A stretch of 64,000 nucleotides of DNA from Marispirochaeta sp963667435 (GTDB lineage: Bacteria > Spirochaetota > Spirochaetia > JC444 > Marispirochaetaceae), in contig OY763414.1 in assembly GCA_963667435.1 (NCBI GenBank), forward strand, positions 1,612,001-1,676,000, in the 5' to 3' direction. The notes under the pieces were generated by a model. It worked only from the letters and a program-made list of their open reading frames with translations, ran no database searches and was not told the origin of the DNA. The translations under genes and the position numbers were made by a program. This document shows, piece after piece, positions 43,831 to 53,159 of this stretch. How positions within the stretch are numbered: the first letter of the stretch is position 1; every line of letters starts with the position of its first letter.

Positions 43831-44130
43831 CAGATCATCCTAATGCCGAACAGCCCGGTCCTACAAGCGGGAAAAGTATAATTTATCAGGTGGATTTTCG
43901 TTTCTATATTTCGAACACGAAACATATTGACACCAACGGATGACACCTGTTACCCTTATTTTTCGTAATAGTGTGATTTTGTCCGTAAATTTTCATTATC
44001 ATATAATGAATTATAAACACATCGAAACACTGCCCCTACCTGCAGTGGAAATGCTTATAGTCATGACTGTGAATTTTTATTTTGCATCCTAAACTATAAC
44101 TCCCCCAATCCAACACACAAGGAGAAAAAA
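43831..44130 (+). promoter_or_regulatory. Regulatory region and promoter of kamA-ablB
   Basis: A promoter reads TTGTCC (43979-43984), 17 bp, perfect TATAAT (44002-44007); predicted +1 near 44014 gives a leader of about 117 bases. The leader contains CACTGC/GCAGTG (hairpin with eight-base loop) and the palindrome AGTCATGACT. Upstream, TGACACC occurs twice (43928 and 43941, period 13), and TTTCGT/ACGAAA arms flank 43905-43925. These may be binding sites for osmotic or other control; none matches a named operator. Confidence 0.5.
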
Positions 44131-45435
44131 TTGTTGTCACTACAGCAAAAAAACATAGCAGGGAAACTGGAAGAGTCCGCCGACAAAGAACGCTGGCGGG
44201 ACTGGAAATGGCAGCTGAAACATTCAGTGTCCGATCTGGAAAGCTTTGAGCGGCTGACAGGAATAGAGTTTGAGTTCGAAGAACGGAGAGATATTGAAAA
44301 AACCCTGGACCGTTTCCCCCTATCCATTACCCCATACTACCTGTCCCTCATTGAAACTGAGGATTACCGGAACGATCCCATCTTTAAACAGTCATTCCCC
44401 TCAGTTCAGGAGCTCACAGTTCAGAAATGCGAAATGGCCGATCCCCTGCATGAAGAACACGACAGCCCTGCCCCCTGCATAACCCACCGCTACCCGGACA
44501 GAGTGCTCTTTCATATCAGCAATACATGCTCAATGTACTGCCGCCACTGTACCCGCAAGCGCAAAGTTGGCGATTCCGACTTTATACCGGACAGAGAGAC
44601 CCTGCGCCAGGGAATAGAATATATAAGAAACACCCCCTCTGTGCGGGATGTATTGCTTTCAGGTGGAGATCCTTTCATGCTCTCTGATGACTACCTCGAC
44701 TGGATTCTCGGTGAAATTACCGCTATTCCCCATGTTGAAGTCGTACGCATCGGCAGTCGCATGCCCGTGGTTCTGCCCTATCGTATAACCGACAACCTCA
44801 TTGAAGTGCTCAGGAAACATCATCCGATTTGGCTGAACACCCATTTCAACCATCCCCGGGAAATAACCGAATCTTCCAGAAATGCCCTCAGAAAACTGGC
44901 GGATGCGGGAATCCCCCTGGGAAACCAGTCGGTTCTGCTCCGGGATGTAAATGACTGCCCCCGGATTATCCGCAGTCTTGTACACAAACTGGTTGCCAAC
45001 CGCGTTCGCCCCTATTATCTCTACCAGTGCGACCTTTCCGAGGGTCTCTCACATTTCAGAACACCCGTGGGCAAGGGAATTGAAATCATTGAGAGCCTCA
45101 TTGGCCACACCAGCGGATTCTCCGTTCCCACCTACGTAATAGACGCCCCGGGCGGCGGCGGAAAAATCCCGGTTATGCCCAATTACCTGATTTCCTGGTC
45201 TGCCAACAAAGTGGTCCTGCGGAATTACGAGGGGGTAATCAGCGTCTACAACGAACCAGACGCCTACCCCTTTACCTACTGCGACAGAAACTGTGAAGAG
45301 TGTCACCTGCAGCTGAAACTTGATGACGCGGAAGAGAGGAGAGTAATCGGCATTGAAGGGCTTCTCTCCGACTGGGACGAGGTTTCCTCTCTGGTTCCCG
45401 CAGATAATGTTCGGCTGGAGCGCCGTGATGGCTGA
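44131..45435 (+). CDS. kamA: Lysine 2,3-aminomutase
   Basis: 434 residues. Radical-SAM Cys motif in CSMYCRHC (about 133-140, C-x3-C-x2-C), VRIGSRMPVV and YQCDLSEG segments, PLP Lys region near PGGGGKIPV (about 335-343) and a C-terminal Cys cluster CDRNCEEC that binds zinc in known KamA. It converts L-lysine to L-beta-lysine. TTG at 44131 is the start, with GGAG six bases upstream. Overlap with ablB shows the product is used for N-epsilon-acetyl-beta-lysine, a compatible solute of salt-stressed microbes. Confidence 0.94.
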   Translation: MLSLQQKNIAGKLEESADKERWRDWKWQLKHSVSDLESFERLTGIEFEFEERRDIEKTLDRFPLSITPYYLSLIETEDYRNDPIFKQSFPSVQELTVQKCEMADPLHEEHDSPAPCITHRYPDRVLFHISNTCSMYCRHCTRKRKVGDSDFIPDRETLRQGIEYIRNTPSVRDVLLSGGDPFMLSDDYLDWILGEITAIPHVEVVRIGSRMPVVLPYRITDNLIEVLRKHHPIWLNTHFNHPREITESSRNALRKLADAGIPLGNQSVLLRDVNDCPRIIRSLVHKLVANRVRPYYLYQCDLSEGLSHFRTPVGKGIEIIESLIGHTSGFSVPTYVIDAPGGGGKIPVMPNYLISWSANKVVLRNYEGVISVYNEPDAYPFTYCDRNCEECHLQLKLDDAEERRVIGIEGLLSDWDEVSSLVPADNVRLERRDG

Positions 45436-46321
45436 TATCCCAGTCCCTGTCGACAGAAGCGAACGTATCGGAGCCAGTACAATACAGCATGGCCCGTTGA
45501 ACAACCGGATCTACCTGATGGATCCGGCACCGGAGGATTACCCTTCAATACTGAATACACTGGACCAGCTGCAGCAGCAGCATAACTACAGCAAAATCTT
45601 TACAATAATTCCGGAAACCATGGCGGATGGATTTTTCTCCCGGGGATACCTGGAAGAGGCAAGAATACCGGGATTCTTCAGAGGAAAACATAACGGTTTA
45701 TTTACATCACGCTTCCATTCCCAAGAGCGAAGAAAAAGACCGGATGACACTATCAGCAAGCTGCAGCAGGTTCTTGCAGAATATAATACTAAAGACAACA
45801 CACCGCGTCCCCTGGAGGAAGGGTTTCACATCCGCCGGATTGAAAAACAGGATATCCCCGATCTCTGCAGATTGTTTGCCCATGTTTTTCCCCGCTATCC
45901 CTTTCCGGTACAGGAGGAAAAGTTCATTCTAAGTACCATGGAGGAGAAAACCGCATACTTCGGTGTCTGGGATGGGGACTGTCTGGCGGGAGCTGCCTCA
46001 GCAGAGAAAAACCACCGTGCAATGGCTGCGGAAATGACAGATTTTGCAGTCCTTCCACAATACAGGGGGAAGTCTCTGGGACAGCATCTGCTTTCTGCCA
46101 TTGAAGATCATGCCGGCAATAAGGGCTTTTTTACCCTGTACACCATAGCCAGACTCAACTCCACCGGGATGAACCTGGTCTTTCACCGCGGAAACTACCG
46201 ATTTGCCGGAACATTGGTAAATAACACCTGCATTTCCAGGGGTATTGAATCGATGAATGTCTGGTACAAGTCCCTTTCCCGGGAAAATCAGGGAAGCAGC
46301 TGGACCCCCAGCGAAAGCTGA
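45428..46321 (+). CDS. ablB: Putative beta-lysine N-acetyltransferase
   Basis: 297 residues. N-terminal AblB-specific region (about 1-130), then a GNAT domain (about 140-260) with the acetyl-CoA loop TDFAVLPQYRGKSLGQHLL near 205-225. With KamA upstream it makes N-epsilon-acetyl-beta-lysine. ATG 45428 overlaps the kamA stop by eight bases, and GGAG lies seven bases before it; longer in-frame starts would lie inside kamA. Its 3' end overlaps the convergent envelope gene by 34 bases. Confidence 0.92.
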   Translation: MADIPVPVDRSERIGASTIQHGPLNNRIYLMDPAPEDYPSILNTLDQLQQQHNYSKIFTIIPETMADGFFSRGYLEEARIPGFFRGKHNGLFTSRFHSQERRKRPDDTISKLQQVLAEYNTKDNTPRPLEEGFHIRRIEKQDIPDLCRLFAHVFPRYPFPVQEEKFILSTMEEKTAYFGVWDGDCLAGAASAEKNHRAMAAEMTDFAVLPQYRGKSLGQHLLSAIEDHAGNKGFFTLYTIARLNSTGMNLVFHRGNYRFAGTLVNNTCISRGIESMNVWYKSLSRENQGSSWTPSES

Positions 46322-47367
46322 TGACCGGAATGCCTGAAGGGAGAAACCCCGTCAATCTCCTCAGAACCAAGCCCCATAAGCCCCACTGTAAGCACCTCCG
46401 GAGAATATCGATAATCCGCAAAAAGACTGAATGATTCCCCGGCTCCAAGAGCAAAGCCTGCACCGGGGACCGCCTGGAGATCCATGTTGAAGTAGCGATC
46501 ATCCGCAGCATTGGAAAAACTGAGTCTACCGCCAAGGGAAAGCCCGAAATAGATATGAGACAGATACGGCAGCGCCTCGATATACCGCCAAAGGGGAATC
46601 CTTATTAAAATACGTTTTCCACCGGAAAAAACATGCATGTCCACATCTCCGTCATCCCCGGAGAGAGAAAGATAGTTATACCCGAGATCCCAGCCGGAGA
46701 CAAAAAACCCTTCAGAATCTTCAAGAAACCCGAGGCCAATCCCCAGACCGGGACCGTCTGAAACACTCGTGTCTTCATTACTCCACCGATACCTGACAAC
46801 ACGGGAGAGATCTGCCGAAAGACGTATTTCAAAAAGTTCAGGGTATCTGCTTACATCCGTATATTCACGACGCCGGTACAGACTGGTCATATCCGATTTT
46901 TCAACCTCTATGGAAGCCGACGAAACAACCTGCTGCTCCGCCACGCTTACCAACTGAACCATAATCTTGATACCTTTATTGCTGTACCTGGGACGGGAAA
47001 ATTCTCTGGCAGTACCAAAAACGATACAATCTGCCCCGACAGCCTGACCAAGCTCCGCCACAGTGTCGTCCGCTACGGACCCGGAAAGCTGGAAGCTCAA
47101 CTCCTCACTGATCCTTTCCACGTTACGGCGCTCAACTACGGAAACGCCGGCGCGTATAAGGGCCTCGGTTATTTCATCTGCAATAAACCGGCCCTGCCTG
47201 CGGCCGCTGTCTGTCTCCAGTTCGGCAACTGCAACAGTCAACATCTGCCCGGAGACAGTTCCCATCAGGTCAGACGCAAGATCATCATAGGGGTCTGCCA
47301 GGAGTACACCGGAGAAGCTTATAACTAAGATTCCAACCAGAGTGGTAATCGCTTGTACTCTTTTCAT
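46288..47367 (-). CDS. Exported FlgO/CsgG-like protein with C-terminal barrel-like region
   Basis: 359 residues. Signal peptide about 1-24. Residues about 40-175 resemble the FlgO/CsgG-type fold: LTVAVAELETDSGRRQGRFIADEITEALI, VVERRNVERISEEL and AVGADCIVFGTA are typical. Residues about 180-359 are rich in Gly and aromatic strands ending with Pro, like an outer-membrane barrel domain. Its role may be surface-organelle or envelope assembly; nothing else from that pathway is nearby. ATG 47367 has AGGAGG seven bases upstream. Confidence 0.65.
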   Translation of the reverse strand: MKRVQAITTLVGILVISFSGVLLADPYDDLASDLMGTVSGQMLTVAVAELETDSGRRQGRFIADEITEALIRAGVSVVERRNVERISEELSFQLSGSVADDTVAELGQAVGADCIVFGTAREFSRPRYSNKGIKIMVQLVSVAEQQVVSSASIEVEKSDMTSLYRRREYTDVSRYPELFEIRLSADLSRVVRYRWSNEDTSVSDGPGLGIGLGFLEDSEGFFVSGWDLGYNYLSLSGDDGDVDMHVFSGGKRILIRIPLWRYIEALPYLSHIYFGLSLGGRLSFSNAADDRYFNMDLQAVPGAGFALGAGESFSLFADYRYSPEVLTVGLMGLGSEEIDGVSPFRHSGHQLSLGVQLLP

Positions 47368-47439
47368 GGTAGTACCTCCTGAATCAATAGTTCCGTTAAT
47401 GCAGTTAAAAAGCAAGTCTGTTTTCTTCCATGTGCATAC

Positions 47440-47466
47440 AAAAAAGCCGCGGCATTAAACCGCGGC
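47440..47466 (-). terminator. Terminator after phytase-like lipoprotein gene
   Basis: Minus strand GCCGCGG and CCGCGGC pair over a seven-base loop, followed by six T. It starts 24 bases after the stop at 47490. Confidence 0.9.
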
Positions 47467-47489
47467 GGCACAGTCTTAATTCAGACTAA

Positions 47490-48764
47490 TCAGTACAACG
47501 GAGAATCCAGGTGCAGGAGATACAGGGTATTGGCATCGGTTTCACCAGTACCGGGAAGGATCTTCTGAACCACATTTTCACCGTCAGGCCATACCGCAAA
47601 GTCATCATCGTTGATAACGCCAACGGTAGTCGCATCGATAACCCAGAGGCCTTCCAGCTTGTCATGAGGGTATTTGTCGGGAAGCATCTTCACCAGATCC
47701 GCAACAAGTTCCTTCTTGACCGGCTTTATGCCTGCGGCAGCAATTTCGTCCCATGAAAGCTGTTCAAGGGTTTTCCCATTCACCATGCGGCCATCGATTG
47801 CATTCACATCCCCGCTGACATCAGTTGCACCGGCCAGGTCGATTTTGAACAGCTGCTTCTGAGCCTCTTTCTCCCCGGAAAAGTTTCCGTCCCGTTCCAC
47901 CAGCAGAAAAGTGCTTGCAGTAAGAGCTGCAATTTCCGAGTTGGCATTCTTGGCTTTCTCCTGGCGGTAAAGATACTGGGCAGTTTCTCCTGTCTCAAGG
48001 TTAAAGGTGAGAATCCGGGTAAGAGTCAGGTTGGAAGCCTCTTTCTTTGAGGGGTTATAGAGGGTGGACTGCATAATTCCCACAAGCATTTTCTCATCCG
48101 GAGTAACCGCAAGCCCTTCCATTCCGCGGTTAGCCCAGCGGCGCTCAAACACGGCGGGAAGATCTCGACCCTCAGTATTTACTCCGAGAGGACTCATGCG
48201 CTCAAGCTCAACACCGTCAGCTGAGTAGTGAACGATATGCGGGGCATACTCATCACTCACCCAGAAGGTTCCGTCCTTGAGTGCTACAAGACCTTCACTG
48301 TCCAGGCCGTAGGGGTCAAACTCAAGCACATTGCCGTCAGTATCGTAGGGAACTTCTCCGGTGGAACCCATTCCTGCGGGGTTGGGACGTCCTGAAATAG
48401 GATTGCCCGTGGGATCCTTCAGAAGAATTTCCTTCACCAGAACAACCGAGCCGTCAGCCTTCAGCTGAAAATCTCCGATTCTGGGAGTATAATCCGGAGC
48501 GGGAAATTTCTTTCCGCTTCCTTCACTTCCGGTGTAACTGGTATTCGGACCACGATCTGTAAGAGCATAAAAGCGGTCAGCTTTCTGAGGATGAGCGGTC
48601 ATAGCTGAACCGAATCCTCCATTGCGTACTTCAGTTCCATTCTCAAGGGTTGTCAGTACCGCATAAGGCAGCTTGCTGCCCTCTGCCGGTACAGCCGAGT
48701 AATCAACAGTGGTACAGGCGGCCAGAGCCATTAATACCACCGCAAGGAAGAGCATCTTTTTCAT
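47490..48764 (-). CDS. Lipoprotein, esterase-like activity of phytase family
   Basis: 424 residues. Signal peptide with lipobox Leu-Ala-Ala-Cys at about 13-16. The mature protein has the phytase-like esterase pattern: GFGSAMTAHPQKADRFYALTDRGPN near 53-77, DPYGLDSEGLVALKDGTFWVSDEYAPHIVHYS near 150 and NRGMEGLAVTPD near 210. This is a beta-propeller exported to the envelope, possibly a phosphoesterase. AGGAG lies five bases before the ATG. It ends at a strong terminator. Confidence 0.82.
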   Translation of the reverse strand: MKKMLFLAVVLMALAACTTVDYSAVPAEGSKLPYAVLTTLENGTEVRNGGFGSAMTAHPQKADRFYALTDRGPNTSYTGSEGSGKKFPAPDYTPRIGDFQLKADGSVVLVKEILLKDPTGNPISGRPNPAGMGSTGEVPYDTDGNVLEFDPYGLDSEGLVALKDGTFWVSDEYAPHIVHYSADGVELERMSPLGVNTEGRDLPAVFERRWANRGMEGLAVTPDEKMLVGIMQSTLYNPSKKEASNLTLTRILTFNLETGETAQYLYRQEKAKNANSEIAALTASTFLLVERDGNFSGEKEAQKQLFKIDLAGATDVSGDVNAIDGRMVNGKTLEQLSWDEIAAAGIKPVKKELVADLVKMLPDKYPHDKLEGLWVIDATTVGVINDDDFAVWPDGENVVQKILPGTGETDANTLYLLHLDSPLY

Positions 48765-48871
48765 GTATTCTCCTGTTTAATTGGTACAGGAATAGTCAGC
48801 AGTTTATGTAAGATTTCTGTTATTAAAAGATAAGATAAAAATGAGTCTGATTTTCTTTTTTGAAACGAAAC

Positions 48872-49558
48872 CTAATCAGCAGCCCGACTTCCGCTGACAA
48901 ACAGCATCCCCGGAAGACTGAATGAGAGCAGACCGTTTTCTCCAATAATCCCCTCAACGGGCAGCGGATTAAAACCGGCATCCGGCACTTCTATTCTAAT
49001 TCGTCCGCCAGAGGAAACCCTGTACGAACCGGCAAGATCAGCCCGGGCAGTATGCAGGACAAGACTTCCATCGGAGTAGAAATCCATACCGGTCCACAGT
49101 AAAGAGTCTTGAGCATTCCAGCGAAGGTTCTGAAGCAGATACCTGGCATCCTGCAGCCCCGAGGGATCAAACCCTGCTATATGATAAAAGCGGTAGTCAT
49201 CCTGTAATACTGACAAATCCGGATCGGCGAGCATCTTGTCTCTGTATGAACTGCGCAGGTGCACACTTTTCTCCAGAGCAGCATACGCTGATGCTGCAAG
49301 CTCATTCCGCCTTTCCGGCTGAAGCCGGATCAGGATTGCCGCAGTGCAGGCATAGTTATACTGGGCATACACATAAGACGGATCAGCCTCCTGTGCCTGT
49401 TCGAAAAGAGATAACGCTTCACCATACTTCTGCTGTGAATAGAGCTCAAATCCCTTTTCGTTAAGCTTCACCGCCTCCACATGCTCAGCGGCTGGAACAG
49501 CGGTAAGCCCCCGCAGACAAAGCAGAAATATCAATCCTTTATAATAAAAACCACGCAT
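48872..49558 (-). CDS. Exported TPR-containing protein
   Basis: 228 residues. Signal-like N-terminus about 1-24, then two TPR-like helix pairs (about 27-95; KFGEALSLFEQAQEADP type) and a small beta-rich C-terminal domain (about 130-228) with no recognised family. A promoter TTGTCA, 17 bp, TAGACT upstream predicts a three-base leader; there is no clear SD. It does not show an operon partner. Confidence 0.6.
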   Translation of the reverse strand: MRGFYYKGLIFLLCLRGLTAVPAAEHVEAVKLNEKGFELYSQQKYGEALSLFEQAQEADPSYVYAQYNYACTAAILIRLQPERRNELAASAYAALEKSVHLRSSYRDKMLADPDLSVLQDDYRFYHIAGFDPSGLQDARYLLQNLRWNAQDSLLWTGMDFYSDGSLVLHTARADLAGSYRVSSGGRIRIEVPDAGFNPLPVEGIIGENGLLSFSLPGMLFVSGSRAAD

Positions 49559-49597
49559 TCTTCAGAAAGTCTACGCATCCCGGAGGACAATGACAAG

Positions 49598-50395
49598 CTA
49601 GCCCTTTCCTGCTCTGGAGAGAGACAGAAACCCGGCGGCAGTTATGGTAGAGGCAACTGCCATAAACAGGAATCCTTGCACAAGTCTGCGACTCTGCCCC
49701 AGGTAGCCCACCTGGGGAAACACCATTATCATCATGAGAGAAAAAACCATGCTCTGAAAACTGAGCACCGTAGCTCTATATGCCGAAGGTATAAGGCGAT
49801 TGATTATGCACTGACAGAGACAAGCAGAAGCCCCTCAAAAAAACCGGAAAAGATAAAGAACAGGGCAGGCACAGGACTAAGGGCGATCCCCCACATGCAG
49901 GTGGTAACCAGCAGCGGGGCCAGCAGCAGTCTGGCTTCACCAAGCCGTGCCTCTATTCGCGAAGATAGCAGTCCGGTTATACCTGAAACAGTACACTGCA
50001 GCGCAAATACTCCTCCAATGTAAAACTCAGAATACCCCCCATTTTTCCAGAAGTTCTGCAGAGTATAAGAAAAGAAATTTTCGGCCGCATGCGTATTACT
50101 TTCAGGCTGAGAAAGGTCTGCCTGGTAAGCGATTTCACGCCACCCCGAGCAGCCCCTGTCCCCGAAACCGGGGGCTCGAAAAAGAATGCCCCGTAATAAG
50201 GGCTGCGGCAACAAGCAGGGCGGCCCCGATAAAATTGCAGGCAACATGGTTCACAGCAAGATACCCGCCTGCAAGAAAAGCGGTAACCGAGGCTGCCTCT
50301 AAACACTTTTCGGGTCTGATACCATGGCCAACAAAGCCCCTGGCAATTGCGTATTCATGCAAAAAATACACCCGTATGCTCCTTGACCAGTTTTT
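49598..50395 (-). pseudogene. MFS transporter remnant, 5'-truncated and frameshifted
   Basis: Three minus-strand segments in different frames together read as one MFS transporter. About 50371-50137: YFLHEYAIARGFVGHG onward. About 50200-49805: ending LFFIFSGFFEGLLLVSV. About 49803-49598: NRLIPSAYRATVLSFQS onward to a stop. Two frameshifts (around 50140-50200 and around 49805) break it. The N-terminal portion is missing: similarity stops where the type I restriction island begins. No insertion sequence is seen. Sequencing error is an alternative for the frameshifts but not for the missing 5' part. Confidence 0.7.
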
Positions 50396-50409
50396 TGTGC
50401 CATTTTCGC

Positions 50410-52017
50410 TTATGGAAGTTCCTTCAAACCCAGCTCCCTCAAGAATTTATTATGTGCCGCCTTCGCACTGGCTATTTTCTTTTCAATATCCACAAGCTCT
50501 TCATTCACCTCTGCAATATCGATAATCGGCTCAGGTTTCGCGGTGCTCACATACCGTGAAATATTAAGGTTGTAGTCGTTCTTTTCAAGCTCTGTCATCG
50601 ATACAGAGCGGGAATAACGTTCTTCTTCCTTTCGGTATTGGTACGTATCGATAACTTTAGTCAAGTGCTCTTCTGAAAGATAATTCTGCCCTTTCCCTTT
50701 TTCGAAATACTCACTGGCATTGATAAACAGAACATCATCAAACTTTTTACACTTCTTCAGAACGAGGATACAAACAGGAATTCCTGTAGAGAAAAAGAGA
50801 TTCGCAGGCAGGCCTATAACTGTATCGATATTGCCATCAATGAGCAATTTGGTACGGATCCGCTCTTCAACTCCACTGCGAAACAAAACACCATGGGGAA
50901 GGATTATAGCCATGGTTCCTTCATCGCTCAGAAAATGAAACCCGTGCAACAAGAATGCAAAATCGGCTGCAGATTTTGGCGCAAGTCCATAACCTTTAAA
51001 CCTGAAATCATCAGCCAAAGAATCATTTGGCTCCCAGCGGTAACTGAAAGGGGGATTTGCCACCACAGCGTCACATTCCAGCTTTTTTGCCGGGTTCAGT
51101 TCGTTTAAAATATCCCAGTCGTTGAGCAGGGAATCCCCATGGTAAATATGAAACTCCGTATCTTTCAAACCATGGAGCAGCATATTCATTCGTGCAAGGT
51201 TGTAGGTGGTGATATTCTTTTCCTGACCATATATCTGCCCGATATTGTTGGGCCCAAGCTGTTTTCTTACATTTAAAAGAAGAGACCCTGAACCACAGGC
51301 AAAATCGAGCACTTTCTTAAGCTTCTTTTTTTTACCCGAGGCGGGATTCTGGCTGTCCAAAGTAACAATATGGGAGAGTATGCTTGAAATCTGCTGGGGT
51401 GTATAAAACTCACCGGCTTTTTTCCCCGACCCGGATGCGAATTGCCCTATCAGGTATTCGTAAGCATCGCCCAGGATATCACTTTCTGTTGAGAACTCGG
51501 AAAGTCCTTCAGCGATTTTTGTTACAATTGTGCAGAGTTTGGCATTTCGAGCGGAATAGTTTTTGCCGAGTTTTTCTGAATCCAGGTTAATTTCCGAGAA
51601 CAGGCCCTGAAAGGTGCTTTCAAAAGAATCATTCTCGACATGCCTGAATCCATCCTGCAATGTTTTTAAGAGGTCATTGCTCTGGGTTCTTGCCAGTTCG
51701 TAGATACTGCTCCAAAGGTATTCAGGACGGATAATGTAGTGGACTTTACGTCGCATCTGTTTTTCAAATACTTCAGTGTCAGCCTTGTTTTCTTCATACC
51801 AGACTGAAAGCGGTGTTCTTTTGTCATCCTCCTTCAGTTTAGGGTAATCTTTGCCGAGCTCCTTTTCCACCGCTGCTTCATAGTTATCAGAAAGGTAGCG
51901 TAAAAACAGGAACGAGAGCATATAGTCACGGAAATCATCGGCATTCATGGCACCGCGTAGCTGGTCTGCTATCTTCCAGAGTGTAGCGCCTAATTGTTGT
52001 TGTATTGTAGCAGTCAT
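50410..52017 (-). CDS. hsdM: Type I restriction-modification system DNA methyltransferase
   Basis: 535 residues. HsdM N-terminal helical domain (about 7-140), then N6-adenine methylase with SAM motif I FACGSGSLLLNV (about 233-244) and the catalytic NPPF motif (DAVVANPPFSYRW, about 300-312). It methylates host target sites and is needed for the restriction complex. Its ATG overlaps the prrC stop by four bases. It is the last gene of the island, and the truncated MFS gene lies immediately downstream. Confidence 0.96.
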   Translation of the reverse strand: MTATIQQQLGATLWKIADQLRGAMNADDFRDYMLSFLFLRYLSDNYEAAVEKELGKDYPKLKEDDKRTPLSVWYEENKADTEVFEKQMRRKVHYIIRPEYLWSSIYELARTQSNDLLKTLQDGFRHVENDSFESTFQGLFSEINLDSEKLGKNYSARNAKLCTIVTKIAEGLSEFSTESDILGDAYEYLIGQFASGSGKKAGEFYTPQQISSILSHIVTLDSQNPASGKKKKLKKVLDFACGSGSLLLNVRKQLGPNNIGQIYGQEKNITTYNLARMNMLLHGLKDTEFHIYHGDSLLNDWDILNELNPAKKLECDAVVANPPFSYRWEPNDSLADDFRFKGYGLAPKSAADFAFLLHGFHFLSDEGTMAIILPHGVLFRSGVEERIRTKLLIDGNIDTVIGLPANLFFSTGIPVCILVLKKCKKFDDVLFINASEYFEKGKGQNYLSEEHLTKVIDTYQYRKEEERYSRSVSMTELEKNDYNLNISRYVSTAKPEPIIDIAEVNEELVDIEKKIASAKAAHNKFLRELGLKELP

Positions 52018-53159
52018 GTTGTTTCCTCTGTGTTTTCGTCTTTGCCCTTAAAAATCTCAGGAAAATAAAATTCATATTTGGATAAAAACCCATCAAAGAC
52101 CCGTCTGAATAACAATTTATTATCATCTCCCATCTCTTTGGGGTCAAATATTGAATATTTACCATGGCTGAATAATTGTACAGCTCGTTCAAAAAGAATT
52201 TCATCTTCTAAGCCATGGATACACTTGTCGATTCTATCATACCCGAAAAACCCAGCGGTTTTTTCCAGGATACTTCTTAGTGCATTAAAATGATACGTGT
52301 AAATTTTATTGGATTCGATTACCTGCTTTAATTCACTAAGTATTGCGATATGCTGAAAAAAGGGTGTATCCCCGGTATCTTGCAAAGAATATTCGTTTTG
52401 ATCCCTGGAATGCAAAAAGTATCGTTTGTTTTTTAGCTTTCTTCCAAACTCATTATATAGAACATTGAAGAACAAGCTGTGATGTGTTGAGATCACGGTT
52501 TTTATATCATTATCCTCTTTTGCAATCAGGTTCACCAGATCACAGGCTACGGAGATTGCATTATTTTCATCCAGTGATGAAATTGGATCGTCAATGTATA
52601 TGTATTTTACCCAATCATATGCAGGATCTTTATCTATAGCTAACTGACAAATAGCCAGGAAAAAACACCAAATAAATAGATTTTCCTCCCCCCGGGAGAT
52701 TTTAATATTTTCTACTTTTTGCTCATTGCCATCCACAACAATGCTTCGAGAGAAAGTAACTGTTGATTCCTCGTAATTAATATCAAATGTTAAATTTGCA
52801 TAATTGTGATAAAAAGACTCAATCTTAACGTCCAAGTCCAATTCATGCAGTCCATCAAAGAACGCGGAATCAGAATTAAGTTGAAGAAATCTATTCGTAT
52901 CATTCTCCAGGTCGTTATTCCAGGAAAACAAATCTTCTGTAAACGCATTAAAATACAAAGTATCCCGCGCAGTGACATTGCCATCTGCATCAAGCTGTTT
53001 TCCGGCTTCTTTAAACTCCATCGAAAGTCGTGTTTTTCCTGTTCCATTATGAGCAAAGAAAAGAATTAAGTCTTTCATTGATCTATGATCGCCGGTCAAA
53101 TCCTTTCGAAAATGGCGGGCGATATCAGGTAGAGTATAAAATTTTTCTATTGTGCTCAT
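52014..53159 (-). CDS. prrC: PrrC-type anticodon nuclease embedded in the type I RM locus
   Basis: 381 residues (E. coli PrrC is 396). ABC-type ATPase half: Walker A AHNGTGKT (36-43), signature SRGEE (155-159), Walker B YIYIDDPISSLD (186-197) and His226/His227. The family-specific LYFNAFTEDLFSWNNDL segment lies at 68-84. The C-terminal nuclease region keeps the catalytic triad of E. coli PrrC (Arg320, Glu324, His356) as Arg295, Glu299 and His332, in LRSILEKTAGFFGY and FSHGK. PrrC stays silent while bound to its RM enzyme and cleaves the tRNA-Lys anticodon loop when phage blocks restriction. It overlaps hsdS and hsdM by four bases each. Base composition is visibly A+T rich. Confidence 0.9.
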   Translation of the reverse strand: MSTIEKFYTLPDIARHFRKDLTGDHRSMKDLILFFAHNGTGKTRLSMEFKEAGKQLDADGNVTARDTLYFNAFTEDLFSWNNDLENDTNRFLQLNSDSAFFDGLHELDLDVKIESFYHNYANLTFDINYEESTVTFSRSIVVDGNEQKVENIKISRGEENLFIWCFFLAICQLAIDKDPAYDWVKYIYIDDPISSLDENNAISVACDLVNLIAKEDNDIKTVISTHHSLFFNVLYNEFGRKLKNKRYFLHSRDQNEYSLQDTGDTPFFQHIAILSELKQVIESNKIYTYHFNALRSILEKTAGFFGYDRIDKCIHGLEDEILFERAVQLFSHGKYSIFDPKEMGDDNKLLFRRVFDGFLSKYEFYFPEIFKGKDENTEETT

